A stretch of 58,085 nt of DNA from Candidatus Chloroploca sp. Khr17 (GTDB lineage: Bacteria; Chloroflexota; Chloroflexia; Chloroflexales; Chloroflexaceae): contig NZ_RYFF01000036.1 in the NCBI RefSeq assembly GCF_004138165.1, forward strand, positions 1-58,085. The letters are read 5' to 3'. A program made the translations under genes and the position numbers. Positions 8,781 to 17,723 of the stretch are shown here, piece after piece; position 1 is the stretch's first letter, and every line of letters starts with the position of its first letter. The notes under the pieces were generated by a model, which worked only from the letters and a program-made list of their open reading frames with translations, was not told the origin of the DNA and ran no database searches.

Positions 8781-8814
8781 AGCTTCCGGGAAGCTCTCAA
8801 GCTTCCCGGAAGCT
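8781..8814 (-). terminator. Hairpin directly after bchH
   Basis: AGCTTCCGGGAAGCT (8781-8795), loop CTCA, and its complement (8800-8814) make a 15-bp perfect stem that abuts the bchH stop. Each arm is itself almost palindromic, so cruciform alternatives are possible. There is no clear T-run, so termination efficiency is uncertain. Confidence 0.65.
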
Positions 8815-11800
8815 TTACACGACCCCTTCCAGCCGATCTTCGAGATCGGCGTAGAGTTCGCGCAGGCGGTCGAGGGTCTCGTCATCGGTCTGCCACATAC
8901 CACGGGTATTGGCCTCGAGCAGACGCCCAACAGCATTGCGCGTCGCCTCGGGATTCGCCGCCTCGAGGCGCTGGCGCATCGCATCGTCGAGCACAAAAGT
9001 AGACGCGGCCTCATCATAGACCCAGTTGTCAACCGCCTCGGTCGTCGCACTCCAGCCGAGCATATAGGTAAAGCGGTGAGCAATCTCGGCAGCCCCATTG
9101 TGCCCATGCTTGAGCATACCCTCGTACCATTTGGGGTTGAGCAACTTGGTCCGATATTCCACGCGCAGCACCTGGTCAAGATTTTGTATCTTGGTTTCGG
9201 CGGTATAGCTCTCGACATAGTTGAGCGGCACCTGCTGGCCGGTAGCGCGTTCAGCCGCCGCCTTGAGCGCCCCGGAATAGCCATAGTAGTGCTGCATATC
9301 GGTCAGGCCATACTCAACACTATCAATCTCCTGGGCCACCCGCCCCACGGTACCAAGCAACGAACGCAGGACTTCGGGCTGAGCACCGCCCGCCTTCTCG
9401 CCGCCAAACGCAAAGGCATTGCGCTTAATAAAAAGCTCTTCCAAATCCTGGCGATCTTCCCAGGCGCTGCCATCAATCGCCTCATCAACATCGGTGCCAT
9501 AGGTACCCTCGGCCTGCGTAAAGATCCGCGCGGTTGCGGCCTCCAGGGTCTTGCCCTCAGCGAGCATCGCATTGACGTGCTTGCGGATAAAGTTCTGGTC
9601 TTCGGGCTCATCGGCCACCGCCGCCTCGCGCACCAACCGATCGAGAATGTCGATCGTCCCGGCGAAGGTATCACGGAAAATGCCCGACGCAGTCATCAGC
9701 ACATCAATGCGCGGGCGACCGAGTTCTTCCAGCGGGATCAGGCTATAGCGCCCAATCTTGCCCTGGCCGTCTTTGACCGGGCGGGCACCCATCAGGCCAA
9801 GCACAATCCCGATGGACTCACCCTTGGTCTTGATCGCATCAAGACCCCAGAGCACCTGCGCAATCGTCTCGGGGTACTCGCCCTGATCAGCAACGTGCGC
9901 CGCGATCAGCGACTCGGCAATGCGGACACCGCGTTCATAGGCGCTATCCGAGGGCACGCGGAAGGGGTCGAGGCTATGGATATTGCGGCCCGTGGGCAAC
10001 ACGGCCATACCATCGCGGATCAAGTCGCCACCGGGAGCGGCGGGAATATACTTGCCTTCCAGCCCGTGCAGCAGATAATCAAGTTCTTGCGTATTATCAC
10101 GGAGGGCCGTGAGCATCGCCCGCCCGTGTTCAGCCAGCGGGTTGAGCGCCATCGACCAGGGAACAACCTCGGTGAGCCCAAAGATCGCACGCCAGGCACT
10201 ATCAGGATTTTCGCCATTGAGGATCGCCCGGCGCACAAACGCATGGCAACCTGCCTCAATGCGGTCACGCAGGGCAAGAGCGTGGACATCACCGCGGCGT
10301 GCGGCTGCCAGCATACCAGTATAATCACTGAAACTCGACCGCACACCATTGCTATCTGGCCCATTGCCCACAGCGGTCAGCGCCAGATCACCCAGGCCCA
10401 TATTGCCATCACGCGGAATCTTGAGTGCCTCGGCGATCAGGGTCAACTGCTGATCGGGAGGCGGCGCACTCCCCATCACATGCAGACTATCGGTAATCAG
10501 CGTATTTTCGAGTTCACGGAGGTAGGCATAGGCCCGTGAGACAAACGCGCTGAACGGCTCATCAGGGAGTTGCGCCAGCTCTACATCAAGATTGAGCAAC
10601 TCGATCTTCTGCTGGATCGCCAGCATCGCCGGATGCTCACCAGTCTCAGCTTCAACGTCGCCACGTTCACCACGGCTACGATGTTCTTCCAGCAGATCCT
10701 TGAGCGCCTGCAGCTCTTTATAGAGCCCAGCGCGGCCATAGGGCGGAATCGCGTGACCAATGATCGTCGCATACCCACGGCGCTTGGCGATATTAGCCTC
10801 AGCCGGATTATTGATCGGATAGACATAGAAATTGGGCAACGTACCAAGCAACACATCAGGCCAACAATGCTCGGTCATCCCGAGTTGCACCCCCGGCATC
10901 CACTCAGACGTCCCGTGCATCCCAACATGCACAAGCGCGTGGGCACCGAACTCTTCGCTGAGGTACTTATAGAAGAGCGCGTACTGATGGTGGGGCGTAT
11001 TCTCGCGGTCAAAGAGCAGCCGCATCGGGTCACCGGGCATGCCAATCATCGGCTGGATACCGACATAGACATTGCCGAGGTGCATCCCACCGAGGCGCAC
11101 CCGGTCGCGGCCAGCGGGGGCAATATCACCAGGGAACGCGCCCCAGCGGCTATTGATCCGCTCTTGATCCTGGGGGCGGATCCAGCGATAGAAAGCCTCA
11201 TTATTGACCGTTGGCAGATTGAGGGGGGGATGGTCGGGGGGCAACTCGGGCATATCAGGCCGCAGCGTAGCCTCAAGGCAGCGGGCAAACTGAACGGGAT
11301 CACGCGGATAATCACCGACCGTATAGCCAGCGGCCCGCATCCGATCAAGCAGCGCAATCAGGCTAGACGGCACGTCAAGCAGGGCTGCCGTTGCCACATT
11401 GCCCTGCCCAGGCGGATAATTGTAGACCACCAGGGCAACCTTCTTGTCACGATTCGGCGTCTTGCGCAGCCGCACATAACCGCTGGTCTGCTCACCGAGG
11501 CGATGCAGGCGGTCAGGCACCGTGCCAATCTCACTGCCACGCATCCCACCGAGCACCACCGGCGCAATTGCACCATCCATCTCGGGCAACGCATACATCA
11601 TCGTCGCCTGGATCGGCCCAACGCCATGTTCGCGCCAATTCTCTTCATCTTGCACAAAGAGCGGCGAAGAGACGATATAGGGAACATCAAGCTTGCTCAG
11701 CAACTCACGGGCCACCGCAACCGTCAGACCAGCCTTGGTGGAACCAGCGGGGCCGCCAACAAGGGGAAAACCCATGGTATTGATCACCGCATCGACGTGC

Positions 11801-12696
11801 ATCCGCCCGAGCCACTCACGCACAACGACGTGGCCTTCGATGCCCTGGACAAAAATGGGCAACACACGCAGCTTGGCCGCCTCGAGGGCGTGTACAACAT
11901 CATTGTGGTAATGCGTCCCACCGAGAATATGGCTCCGGAACGAGAGCACGGCGACGGTACCGAGTGGTTCAGAGGCCTTCTTGCCGCCATTGCTACGTTT
12001 GCGCCGTTCACGCTCCCACTTCTCGTACTCATCAGGTTTCGCAAAATATTTTGGCGCATCGGGATGCGCAAAACCCATATCGGGCACCTGGACGGGAGGG
12101 GGTACCTGCAATTTGGGCATATTGCAATACTCACGAAGAATGAGCTTGAACATGCTCGCCGTATTGGCGACATTGCGCGTATTCCAATACGTCGTGACAT
12201 TCGTCCAGTTGCGGAAATCGGTCAAGCGCTTGCCGGGCAAGAAATTGACCAGCTTGCTCGTAATCTTCTGGAGCTTGACATAGCCATAGAACGCATCTTC
12301 TTCGCGGTTGCCCACAAGCAACCGGGCGACATTCTGAACAGGCTTGGGCATCCCGCCGCCGCCGCCACTCTTGCCGCCCATCGCATAATTGCCAACCTTG
12401 GTGAGGCGCATAATCTCGGGGACGCCTTCGAAAGAGAAGACAATCGGCGGATCGTGGCGCTGAACCACAGGCACCAACCACTCGGTGCTTTCGGCGAGCG
12501 TAATGAGCGAAGAAAAGAAACACGTGCAGCGAGCGATCGCCGCCTCGACCTCATCGGGTCGCTGTTGAATATCACGATCTTCAAAGACCCGCAGCCGAAA
12601 ACTCGGTACCTCTTTACGTACCTCAGCTTCAGCAGCCGCAAAGAGATCCTGGCTGTAACGCTGCAAACCCAGTACCATCACAAACTCATGCGCCAT
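8815..12696 (-). CDS. bchH: Magnesium chelatase subunit H (bacteriochlorophyll synthesis)
   Basis: A 1293-residue large chelatase subunit. It binds protoporphyrin IX and, with the BchI/BchD ATPase, inserts Mg2+ at the first committed step of bacteriochlorophyll synthesis. The N-terminal DUF3479 domain (about 5-165) with FSFEGVPEIMRLTKVGNYAMG is followed by the CobN/Mg-chelatase domain to near the end, including HVGMHGTSEWMPG, NNPAEANIAKRRGYA and WYEGMLKHGHNGAAEI. The full length matches BchH/ChlH. Chloroflexales carry several H-type paralogues (BchH, BchS, BchT), so the exact paralogue is uncertain. CobN is the alternative, but the DUF3479 start favours BchH. The ATG at 12696 is preceded by GAGGTGGAG. 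No bchI or bchD gene is in the window. Confidence 0.92.
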   Translation of the reverse strand: MAHEFVMVLGLQRYSQDLFAAAEAEVRKEVPSFRLRVFEDRDIQQRPDEVEAAIARCTCFFSSLITLAESTEWLVPVVQRHDPPIVFSFEGVPEIMRLTKVGNYAMGGKSGGGGGMPKPVQNVARLLVGNREEDAFYGYVKLQKITSKLVNFLPGKRLTDFRNWTNVTTYWNTRNVANTASMFKLILREYCNMPKLQVPPPVQVPDMGFAHPDAPKYFAKPDEYEKWERERRKRSNGGKKASEPLGTVAVLSFRSHILGGTHYHNDVVHALEAAKLRVLPIFVQGIEGHVVVREWLGRMHVDAVINTMGFPLVGGPAGSTKAGLTVAVARELLSKLDVPYIVSSPLFVQDEENWREHGVGPIQATMMYALPEMDGAIAPVVLGGMRGSEIGTVPDRLHRLGEQTSGYVRLRKTPNRDKKVALVVYNYPPGQGNVATAALLDVPSSLIALLDRMRAAGYTVGDYPRDPVQFARCLEATLRPDMPELPPDHPPLNLPTVNNEAFYRWIRPQDQERINSRWGAFPGDIAPAGRDRVRLGGMHLGNVYVGIQPMIGMPGDPMRLLFDRENTPHHQYALFYKYLSEEFGAHALVHVGMHGTSEWMPGVQLGMTEHCWPDVLLGTLPNFYVYPINNPAEANIAKRRGYATIIGHAIPPYGRAGLYKELQALKDLLEEHRSRGERGDVEAETGEHPAMLAIQQKIELLNLDVELAQLPDEPFSAFVSRAYAYLRELENTLITDSLHVMGSAPPPDQQLTLIAEALKIPRDGNMGLGDLALTAVGNGPDSNGVRSSFSDYTGMLAAARRGDVHALALRDRIEAGCHAFVRRAILNGENPDSAWRAIFGLTEVVPWSMALNPLAEHGRAMLTALRDNTQELDYLLHGLEGKYIPAAPGGDLIRDGMAVLPTGRNIHSLDPFRVPSDSAYERGVRIAESLIAAHVADQGEYPETIAQVLWGLDAIKTKGESIGIVLGLMGARPVKDGQGKIGRYSLIPLEELGRPRIDVLMTASGIFRDTFAGTIDILDRLVREAAVADEPEDQNFIRKHVNAMLAEGKTLEAATARIFTQAEGTYGTDVDEAIDGSAWEDRQDLEELFIKRNAFAFGGEKAGGAQPEVLRSLLGTVGRVAQEIDSVEYGLTDMQHYYGYSGALKAAAERATGQQVPLNYVESYTAETKIQNLDQVLRVEYRTKLLNPKWYEGMLKHGHNGAAEIAHRFTYMLGWSATTEAVDNWVYDEAASTFVLDDAMRQRLEAANPEATRNAVGRLLEANTRGMWQTDDETLDRLRELYADLEDRLEGVV

Positions 12697-12744
12697 TGCT
12701 CCACCTCGCTTCTCAGGCACAAAACGTGCAAAGATCTAGCATAC

Positions 12745-12773
12745 ATTATCGGTGAAATGCGGTGAAAGAACAA
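12745..12773 (-). promoter_or_regulatory. Predicted bchH promoter with tandem 7-bp direct repeat in the spacer
   Basis: Read on the minus strand, TTGTTC (12768-12773) and GATAAT (12745-12750) are separated by 17 bp. The spacer is made of two direct copies of TTTCACC starting 10 bp apart (plus strand GGTGAAA at 12751 and 12761), one helical turn, as expected of a tandem protein-binding site. It lies about 50 bp before the bchH start. Confidence 0.5.
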
Positions 12774-12801
12774 ACTTTGCATTCTATGAACAAAAGAAGA
12801 A

Positions 12802-13269
12802 CTAGCCAAGGCGATGATAGCCTGAGCGATAGTAGAGCAACGGATTACCCTCGTAGCACTGCGCAGCGATCACCTCACCGACAAAAATCGTATGGTCGCC
12901 CCCGGGCAACGTACTGTGGACGTCACACTCGATATGGGCAAGCACGCCACGTAACAGAGGCAAGCCATTGGGCGAAATATCAAAGGTTCCACTGGTAAAC
13001 TTCTCGGCCTCTTCGCTAGCAAAGCGGCGCGAGATATACTCTTGATCTTCGGCCAAAATATTGACGGCATACCGACCCGAGGTACTGATCACCGCGTGAC
13101 TACCTGCACGATGATCAATCGAGACGAGCACGAGCATGGGATCGAGTGAAAGTGAGGTAAACGAACTAACAGTCAACCCGGCTGGCCGACCTTCATAGAC
13201 CGAAGTAACAACCGTAACTCCGGAAGGAAAGCGCCCCATTACTTGACGAAAACGCGATTGGTCAATCAT
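12802..13269 (-). CDS. Flavin reductase family protein
   Basis: A 155-residue single-domain flavin_reduct protein. The family fold is indicated by FRQVMGRFPSGVTVVTS at the start, GLTVSSFTSLSLDPMLVLVSID (FMN-binding strand), and HTIFVGEVIAA near the end. Such proteins reduce FMN or FAD with NAD(P)H for partner monooxygenases, or act as flavoprotein oxidoreductases. No partner is adjacent. It lies just upstream of bchH on the same strand, with a promoter between them, so co-regulation is possible but unproven. Confidence 0.85.
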   Translation of the reverse strand: MIDQSRFRQVMGRFPSGVTVVTSVYEGRPAGLTVSSFTSLSLDPMLVLVSIDHRAGSHAVISTSGRYAVNILAEDQEYISRRFASEEAEKFTSGTFDISPNGLPLLRGVLAHIECDVHSTLPGGDHTIFVGEVIAAQCYEGNPLLYYRSGYHRLG

Positions 13270-13758
13270 CCTCTGTTATACCTCTATCTCTACATCTTGG
13301 AACAGTCACTATCTCAAAGGCTATTTTCATTGTACCTCAACTTCCACATGTGCGCCTTGTATAATCTGTCAGCTTCATGTATAATAGTTAAAATTTAGTT
13401 AGGGGTCATCCAGAAGGTCACAGGCACCTGCCAGATCCAGCTCAACACCTCGTAGCTATACCTTGCTCTAAAGCGAATCTCAGTCTTGAAAGTCATAATA
13501 TGCATCATTATCATAACAAATAGATCTAGATATTTCTTCAACAAATAGAAAAAAGGCGTTATAATTATAACACGAACAGCATAAGATTCAGGTTAACAAA
13601 CTATGTTGTTTTAGTCTACCATGTAGCCCCGCACAGTCTCATCCACTGTACAAACTGACAGCAATGCGGGTAAGCGGGTAGAGCTATTGTTGGCATCGTC
13701 AACAGCCGTGTTGACTGTGTGGATCGTCATGGTGAGAAGATTGTAGCGGAGGATTAGA
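13270..13758. other. AT-rich intergenic region with possible operator
   Basis: A 489-bp stretch without a gene, clearly richer in A+T than its surroundings, especially 13490-13620. TATAAT-like words occur at 13361 and 13381. A 7-bp inverted repeat, GTCAACA-GCCG-TGTTGAC (13698-13715), lies 44 bp before the antitoxin gene and is a candidate operator for autoregulation. The base composition suggests acquired DNA. Confidence 0.5.
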
Positions 13759-14019
13759 ATGGTAGATCTGAAGGATTATACGCTGGACGTTGACTTGAAG
13801 CAGGGTGTCGTACCAATCTCCAAGGCCGCATCGTCGTTGGCAGCCCTCATCAAGCGGTCACGGGCCAACCATCAGCCCATTATTGTGACGCAAAAAGGCT
13901 ATCCGACCGGTGTCATTCTTGATGTTGATCTGTTTACCGCGCTGCGTGAACTTGCCGACATCCATCTTGAGAATGAGACGGTTGAAAGCGCGACACCTTC
14001 TGAGACCGTTGAAGGATAG
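13759..14019 (+). CDS. Phd/YefM-type antitoxin, orphan
   Basis: An 86-residue protein with the Phd/YefM core: VVPISKAASSLAALIKRS, then QPIIVTQKGYPTGVILDVDLFTALRE. This family binds DNA through its N-terminal part and neutralises a toxin through a disordered C-terminus; here the tail is acidic (ENETVESATPSETVEG). A purine-rich GGAGG lies about 8 bases before the ATG. No toxin gene follows: a strong hairpin begins 28 bases after the stop. It may act alone as a regulator or be left from a broken pair. Confidence 0.8.
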   Translation: MVDLKDYTLDVDLKQGVVPISKAASSLAALIKRSRANHQPIIVTQKGYPTGVILDVDLFTALRELADIHLENETVESATPSETVEG

Positions 14020-14047
14020 GTTGCCGTAGAACCTCGCGTACCGATAC

Positions 14048-14090
14048 AAAGAAAGAAGGTGAAGAACCCCGTTCTTCACCTTCTTTCTTT
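14048..14090. terminator. Bidirectional terminator after the antitoxin gene
   Basis: A perfect 20-bp stem (14048-14067 with 14071-14090) with a three-base CCC loop. The arms are purine-rich on one strand (AAAGAAAGAAGG) and T-rich on the other, so each strand has its own T-tract within the stem. It separates the antitoxin from the decayed gene on the minus strand. Confidence 0.85.
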
Positions 14091-14099
14091 GTCACCTGC

Positions 14100-15138
14100 A
14101 AGCTCATAAAGCATTGATGGCGCAGTGGCTTCGCTTCAAGAATACGCTGGTACATCAAATGAGCCTGTCCCTCTAACACCTGATCTTGCTTGAGGCAGAT
14201 TATCCCACGCCAGAGGACACCATAGGCTTTGCTCACGAGATCATCGGCCTTGGTCTTCCACGCATCATTGTCAAGATCCTGGATCGCTTCCTGCCAGTGG
14301 GTCGCACTCAGGTAGGCTAACGCCCGCCAGTAATAGTTGATACCATCCGTTGATTTGTCTCAAAAACCCTTCCTTGAGCAAGATAGTTGTCAGCCTCCTC
14401 AAAATCGGCGAGCGCAAGGGCATATTTGCCCAATTCATAATATGCCCAGCCACGACGTGAGTAATCAACTGCTGCCTTCAACGGCCTGAGTGCCGCCTCA
14501 CCAAACTTGATCAGGGCCTCAACGGCGACGCTATTGACGAGCGCATCCTCTTCTTCTTCCGGCTCGGCCCTCAGCCAGTTCGGGATAGAGACGTCAAAGG
14601 ATTGCGTGGCATCGTCACCAGCTTCATCTTCGTTATCATCTTCATCGCCCTCAGGAGCTTCAAGAGCGAGGGCGGCAATCAGGGTTGGCAGCGCCCGCAC
14701 ATCCTGCAGATTGCCAAGCGCCTCGATCGCGCTGTCGCGGAGATCCGTGTCTGGCGTGTGCAGCACAGCCATGATCGGCTCGACCGCGCGATGATCGCCA
14801 AGCTTGCCAAGGGCCGCAATCGCTGCGGCGCACACATAGATATCTGGATCATCAAGCAGAGTCAGCAGTGGATCAACCGCACGCTGGTCGTTGATCGCTC
14901 CGAGGGCCGAGGTTGCATACAACCTGACATTTGCCTGTGCATCGTGCAACACGGCAACCAATGGGTCCAGGGCGACCTCGCCAAGGGCGGCCAACGCGCT
15001 TGCGGCGCACTCACAAACATCCTCATCCTCGTCCTGCAAGTGGGCAAGCAGCGGTTCAAGCACACACGGATCGCGTAGACGCAAATGTCCGCTCGGCTGG
15101 GGCCAGTTGCCCAAAGCCAGGTGTAGTCGTACGAACAA
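14100..15138 (-). pseudogene. Decayed HEAT/TPR repeat protein gene
   Basis: The main readable part (15138-14317) has four to five HEAT/PBS-lyase repeats of about 31 residues (e.g. PLLAHLQDEDEDVCECAASA, VDPLLTLLDDPDIYVCAAAI), an acidic linker, then a TPR-like helix pair (RRGWAYYELGKYALALADFEEA). A one-base shift near 14340 moves the frame; it continues as NYYWRALAYLSATHWQEAIQ through to HQCFMSLQ about 14095. At the upstream end the frame is also broken near 15135. The pieces make sense as one gene with at least two frameshifts. The likely role was a protein-protein scaffold attached to the CHAT module upstream. Confidence 0.65.
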
Positions 15139-15159
15139 AGCTCTCGAGCACGTGCAGAG

Positions 15160-15505
15160 TCACCGAGGTTGAGGCAGGTGCCACTTCATCATCAGGTGAA
15201 GACCTCGGAAAAGAGGGTTGCCGCACGCCTCCGAATTCGTCAACTGCATCGCAACACCAGCCTCTGACACGGCGCTCAACGCTGGCGCAAGGCCGGTCAA
15301 CAGCCCGCGCTCGTGATCACCAGGCTGTAGCATCGCCGATTGACAGGCGTGGATGACAATCAAGCGAATGCCCTGAAGCAAGGGGGCCAGGCGTTCGGCA
15401 CGCACCCATTCGTAGCGGGTTGCCAGATCAGGCCCATCAAAAAGCAACTCGCCCCGGCCATCCTGATAGCGCCCTTGCCCATAAAAAGGACCGTCCCCGC
15501 TACTA
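15160..15505 (-). pseudogene. CHAT-domain (caspase-like) protease fragment
   Basis: Downstream of rarA on the same strand, a frame reads SSGDGPFYGQG, GELLFDGPD, then RLAPLLQGIRLIVIHACQSAM and ends at 15160. This pattern (a glycine-rich turn where the catalytic His normally lies, then LLLG..LVV..ACQSA with the catalytic Cys) matches the C-terminal half of CHAT domains. The Cys is present, but the expected HG motif has become GDG. There is no start codon before 15447. Together with the HEAT/TPR remains it suggests a broken CHAT-repeat protein of a kind common in filamentous bacteria, some of which act in defence or cell death. Confidence 0.55.
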
Positions 15506-15506
15506 C

Positions 15507-16988
15507 TTATGACCGGCGTGCTCGCCGAGAACCCTGCGGTGGGGGCGGGGTTGCTTCGGGCAATTCCTGGGATTCTTCGCCTGAGAGCGCCTGAGGGTCA
15601 AGGGCAACCGATGATGCTGGCGGGGAAGATGGACGAGCAGGTTGGCGTTGCTCACGCCAAGCGAATCGTTCGCGCACCAGGCTCTCGAAGCCGCGGTCGG
15701 TTGGCTCATAATAGATGCGGCCCTCAAGATTGGGGGGCAGGTGAGTCTGATCGCTCCGGCCTTCGGCGAGGTCGTGGGCATATTCGTAGCCCTTGCCGTA
15801 CCCAAGGCCCTTCATCAAACGGGTCGGTGCATTGCGCAGATGCAGGGGCACTGGTTCATTGCGGGTCTCGGCGACATCCTTGAGCGCCGCCCCATACGCC
15901 CGATAGACGGCATTGCTCTTGGGAGCCTGGCAAAGATAGACGACCGCCTGCGCAAGCGCAAGGTCGCCCTCGGGCTGACCAAGAAAGTGGATCGCCTGCT
16001 GCGCCGCGATGGTCTGCGGCAACGCGGCTGGATCAGCCATGCCAATATCTTCCAGGGCCATGCGGACGATGCGCCGCGCAATATAGAGCGGGTCTTCGCC
16101 CCCATCCAGCATCCGCCCAAGCCAGTAGAGCGCCCCATCAGGATCGCTATCACGCACGCTTTTGTGCAGGGCCGAGATCGCATCGTAGTGCAGTTCGCCG
16201 TGCTTATCATAGCGGGTCGCCCGGGTCTGCAAGGCATCACGAAGATCATCAAGCGTAATCAAACGCTTATCACCGAGACTCGGCGGCTTGGACAAAACTG
16301 CGGCTTCGAGGGCATTCAGTGCGGTACGGGCATCGCCATTAGACATATTGACCAGATAGCCACGTGCATCGGCAGCGAGCATGACCTTGAACGAGCCGAG
16401 CCCGCGAACCTCATCAGCCAGCGCCCGATCAACTAGTTGCCCCATCGCCTCATCACTGAGGGCCTGGAGGGTAAAGACCCGCGCCCGCGAAAGCAGCGCA
16501 TTATTCACTTCAAACGAAGGGTTCTCGGTCGTCGCACCGATGAGCGTCAGCGTGCCATCTTCCACAAAGGGCAACACCGCATCCTGCTGCGCCTTGTTGA
16601 AACGATGGATCTCATCAATGAAAAGCACTGTCCGCTGCTGAAACATCCCCAGGCGATCCTGCGCCTCTTGAATAACCCGACGCAGATCGCTAACCCCGGC
16701 ACTGACCGCACTGAGCGGCTCGAAGTGTGAACTAGTACTTGCCGCAATAATGCGGGCCAGCGTCGTCTTGCCGCTACCGGGGGGCCCCCACAAAATGATC
16801 GAAAAGAGCTGATCGGCCATAATCGCCCGCCGCAGCAACCGGCCCTCGCCAACAATCTGCTCCTGTCCAAGATACTCATCGAGTGTACGCGGGCGCATCC
16901 GCGCTGCCAGCGGCGCCTGATGTTCAAGCGCCTGCGCACGTTGGGCATCAAAGAGCGTTGGACCTGTCGAGCTACGTTTCGGCGGCAT
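15507..16988 (-). CDS. rarA: Replication-associated recombination protein A (RarA/MgsA) AAA+ ATPase
   Basis: A 493-residue clamp-loader-like ATPase that acts at stalled replication forks. Motifs: [16 protein letters not shown], Walker [16 protein letters not shown] (about residue 70), Walker [16 protein letters not shown] (about 122), sensor 1 [10 protein letters not shown], then the C-terminal MgsA domain ([50 protein letters not shown]). After the normal end (YEPTDRG...RFAWREQR, about residue 440) there is a 50-residue Pro/Ser/Arg-rich tail that is not part of the family; it abuts decayed DNA and may be acquired. Start at 16988 ([16 protein letters not shown]). Confidence 0.93.
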   Translation of the reverse strand: MPPKRSSTGPTLFDAQRAQALEHQAPLAARMRPRTLDEYLGQEQIVGEGRLLRRAIMADQLFSIILWGPPGSGKTTLARIIAASTSSHFEPLSAVSAGVSDLRRVIQEAQDRLGMFQQRTVLFIDEIHRFNKAQQDAVLPFVEDGTLTLIGATTENPSFEVNNALLSRARVFTLQALSDEAMGQLVDRALADEVRGLGSFKVMLAADARGYLVNMSNGDARTALNALEAAVLSKPPSLGDKRLITLDDLRDALQTRATRYDKHGELHYDAISALHKSVRDSDPDGALYWLGRMLDGGEDPLYIARRIVRMALEDIGMADPAALPQTIAAQQAIHFLGQPEGDLALAQAVVYLCQAPKSNAVYRAYGAALKDVAETRNEPVPLHLRNAPTRLMKGLGYGKGYEYAHDLAEGRSDQTHLPPNLEGRIYYEPTDRGFESLVRERFAWREQRQPARPSSPPASSVALDPQALSGEESQELPEATPPPPQGSRRARRS

Positions 16989-17167
16989 ACGCTGTCACCT
17001 GCTGAGGCTAATCTATTTGCGTTGAATTGTACCACAGGCGGTGCCGAGGCCATAGCAGAGCCAGGGGCTCGGCCAGGGCAATGGCAGCATACGAAAGCGG
17101 ATACAACGGGGCACCCGCCAGGGGTGCCCGTACCGGGCCAGGGGGAGGGCCCGGTGTAGGGGCACCC

Positions 17168-17221
17168 CTGGCGCGTGCCCTGGCGCGTGCCCTGGCCCGT
17201 GCCCTGGCGCGTGCCCTGGCG
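17168..17221. repeat. GC-rich 12-bp tandem repeat (4.5 copies)
   Basis: The unit CTGGCGCGTGCC is repeated at 17168, 17180, 17192 (one change), 17204 and partly at 17216. It lies within longer GC-rich DNA containing GGCACC/GGTGCC words and CGGCACCGCCGTGCCCC, a motif that recurs at 44787-44816. Confidence 0.9.
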
Positions 17222-17540
17222 GGGTGCATATACGGAAGATGCAAGCGCCCTGGGGTCGCGGCACCGCCGAGGGCTCGGCAGTACCGTGCCCCGCCGCTGC
17301 CATACGGACCCGGCACCGCCGTGCCCCGCCCCCGCTACAGGGCCTCCATCACATGGGCCATAGCAAAGGGGGAGTAAAGGACTATTGAGAGTCAGCCCGC
17401 GATCATATATGCTGGAAGCATCTAGAAGAACGCGGCCCCACTTGATGAGTGGCAAGCAACTGCCTTCCGTTGTGATCCAACAACGTGCTATTATTGCTTC
17501 TTATTTCTCCGTGAACCTCATCTTCTCCCCGCTGGTTTGC

Positions 17541-17611
17541 TAGAATCGAGCGGGACAGCGAACTTCTCGTAATCCGTGCGAGTGCGGCGACCCAATGGGT
17601 CGCCGCTTCGT
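17541..17611 (+). ncRNA. Candidate small transcript (promoter plus intrinsic terminator)
   Basis: TGCTAGAAT (17538-17546) fits an extended -10. About 38 bases later a perfect 10-bp stem GCGGCGACCC-AAT-GGGTCGCCGC (17584-17606) is followed by TTCGTTTT, the form of an intrinsic terminator. No reading frame of note lies between. This would give a transcript of about 60 nt. There is no recognised RNA family and no good -35, so this is speculative; the hairpin may instead insulate the ABC gene. Confidence 0.3.
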
Positions 17612-17723
17612 TTTGCGCCCCTGTGAGCTACGACAAAATCATGGTATGCTGAAAGGGCGAGGGCTTTTTCACACAACGCGTTCTGCCTGACATATTACCA
17701 GAACGCCTGGAAATAGTGATTTC

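Larger units (their letters stand above)
16989..17723. other. Long intergenic region with GC-rich repeats and a possible small RNA
   Basis: A 735-bp stretch between divergent rarA and the ABC ATPase gene. It contains a very GC-rich repetitive part (about 17030-17350) and an ordinary part (17390-17720) with an extended -10 and terminator-like hairpin (listed separately). Frames through the GC-rich part give Pro/Gly/His/Arg repeats with no family resemblance, and I do not call a gene. An inverted repeat GCGTTCTG/CAGAACGC (17678-17706) lies just before the ATPase start. Confidence 0.6.

Noticed and set aside
8713-12765. Two long plus-strand frames (608 and 731 codons) opposite bchH
   Set aside because: Both are mirrors of bchH codon structure; the translated sequences have no family pattern and the minus-strand gene is certain.
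17008-17316. Pro/Gly/His or Ala/Arg repeat 'proteins' in the GC-rich intergenic block
   Set aside because: All frames of a GC-rich 12-bp tandem repeat are open and give low-complexity peptides; no start signal or homology pattern supports a gene.
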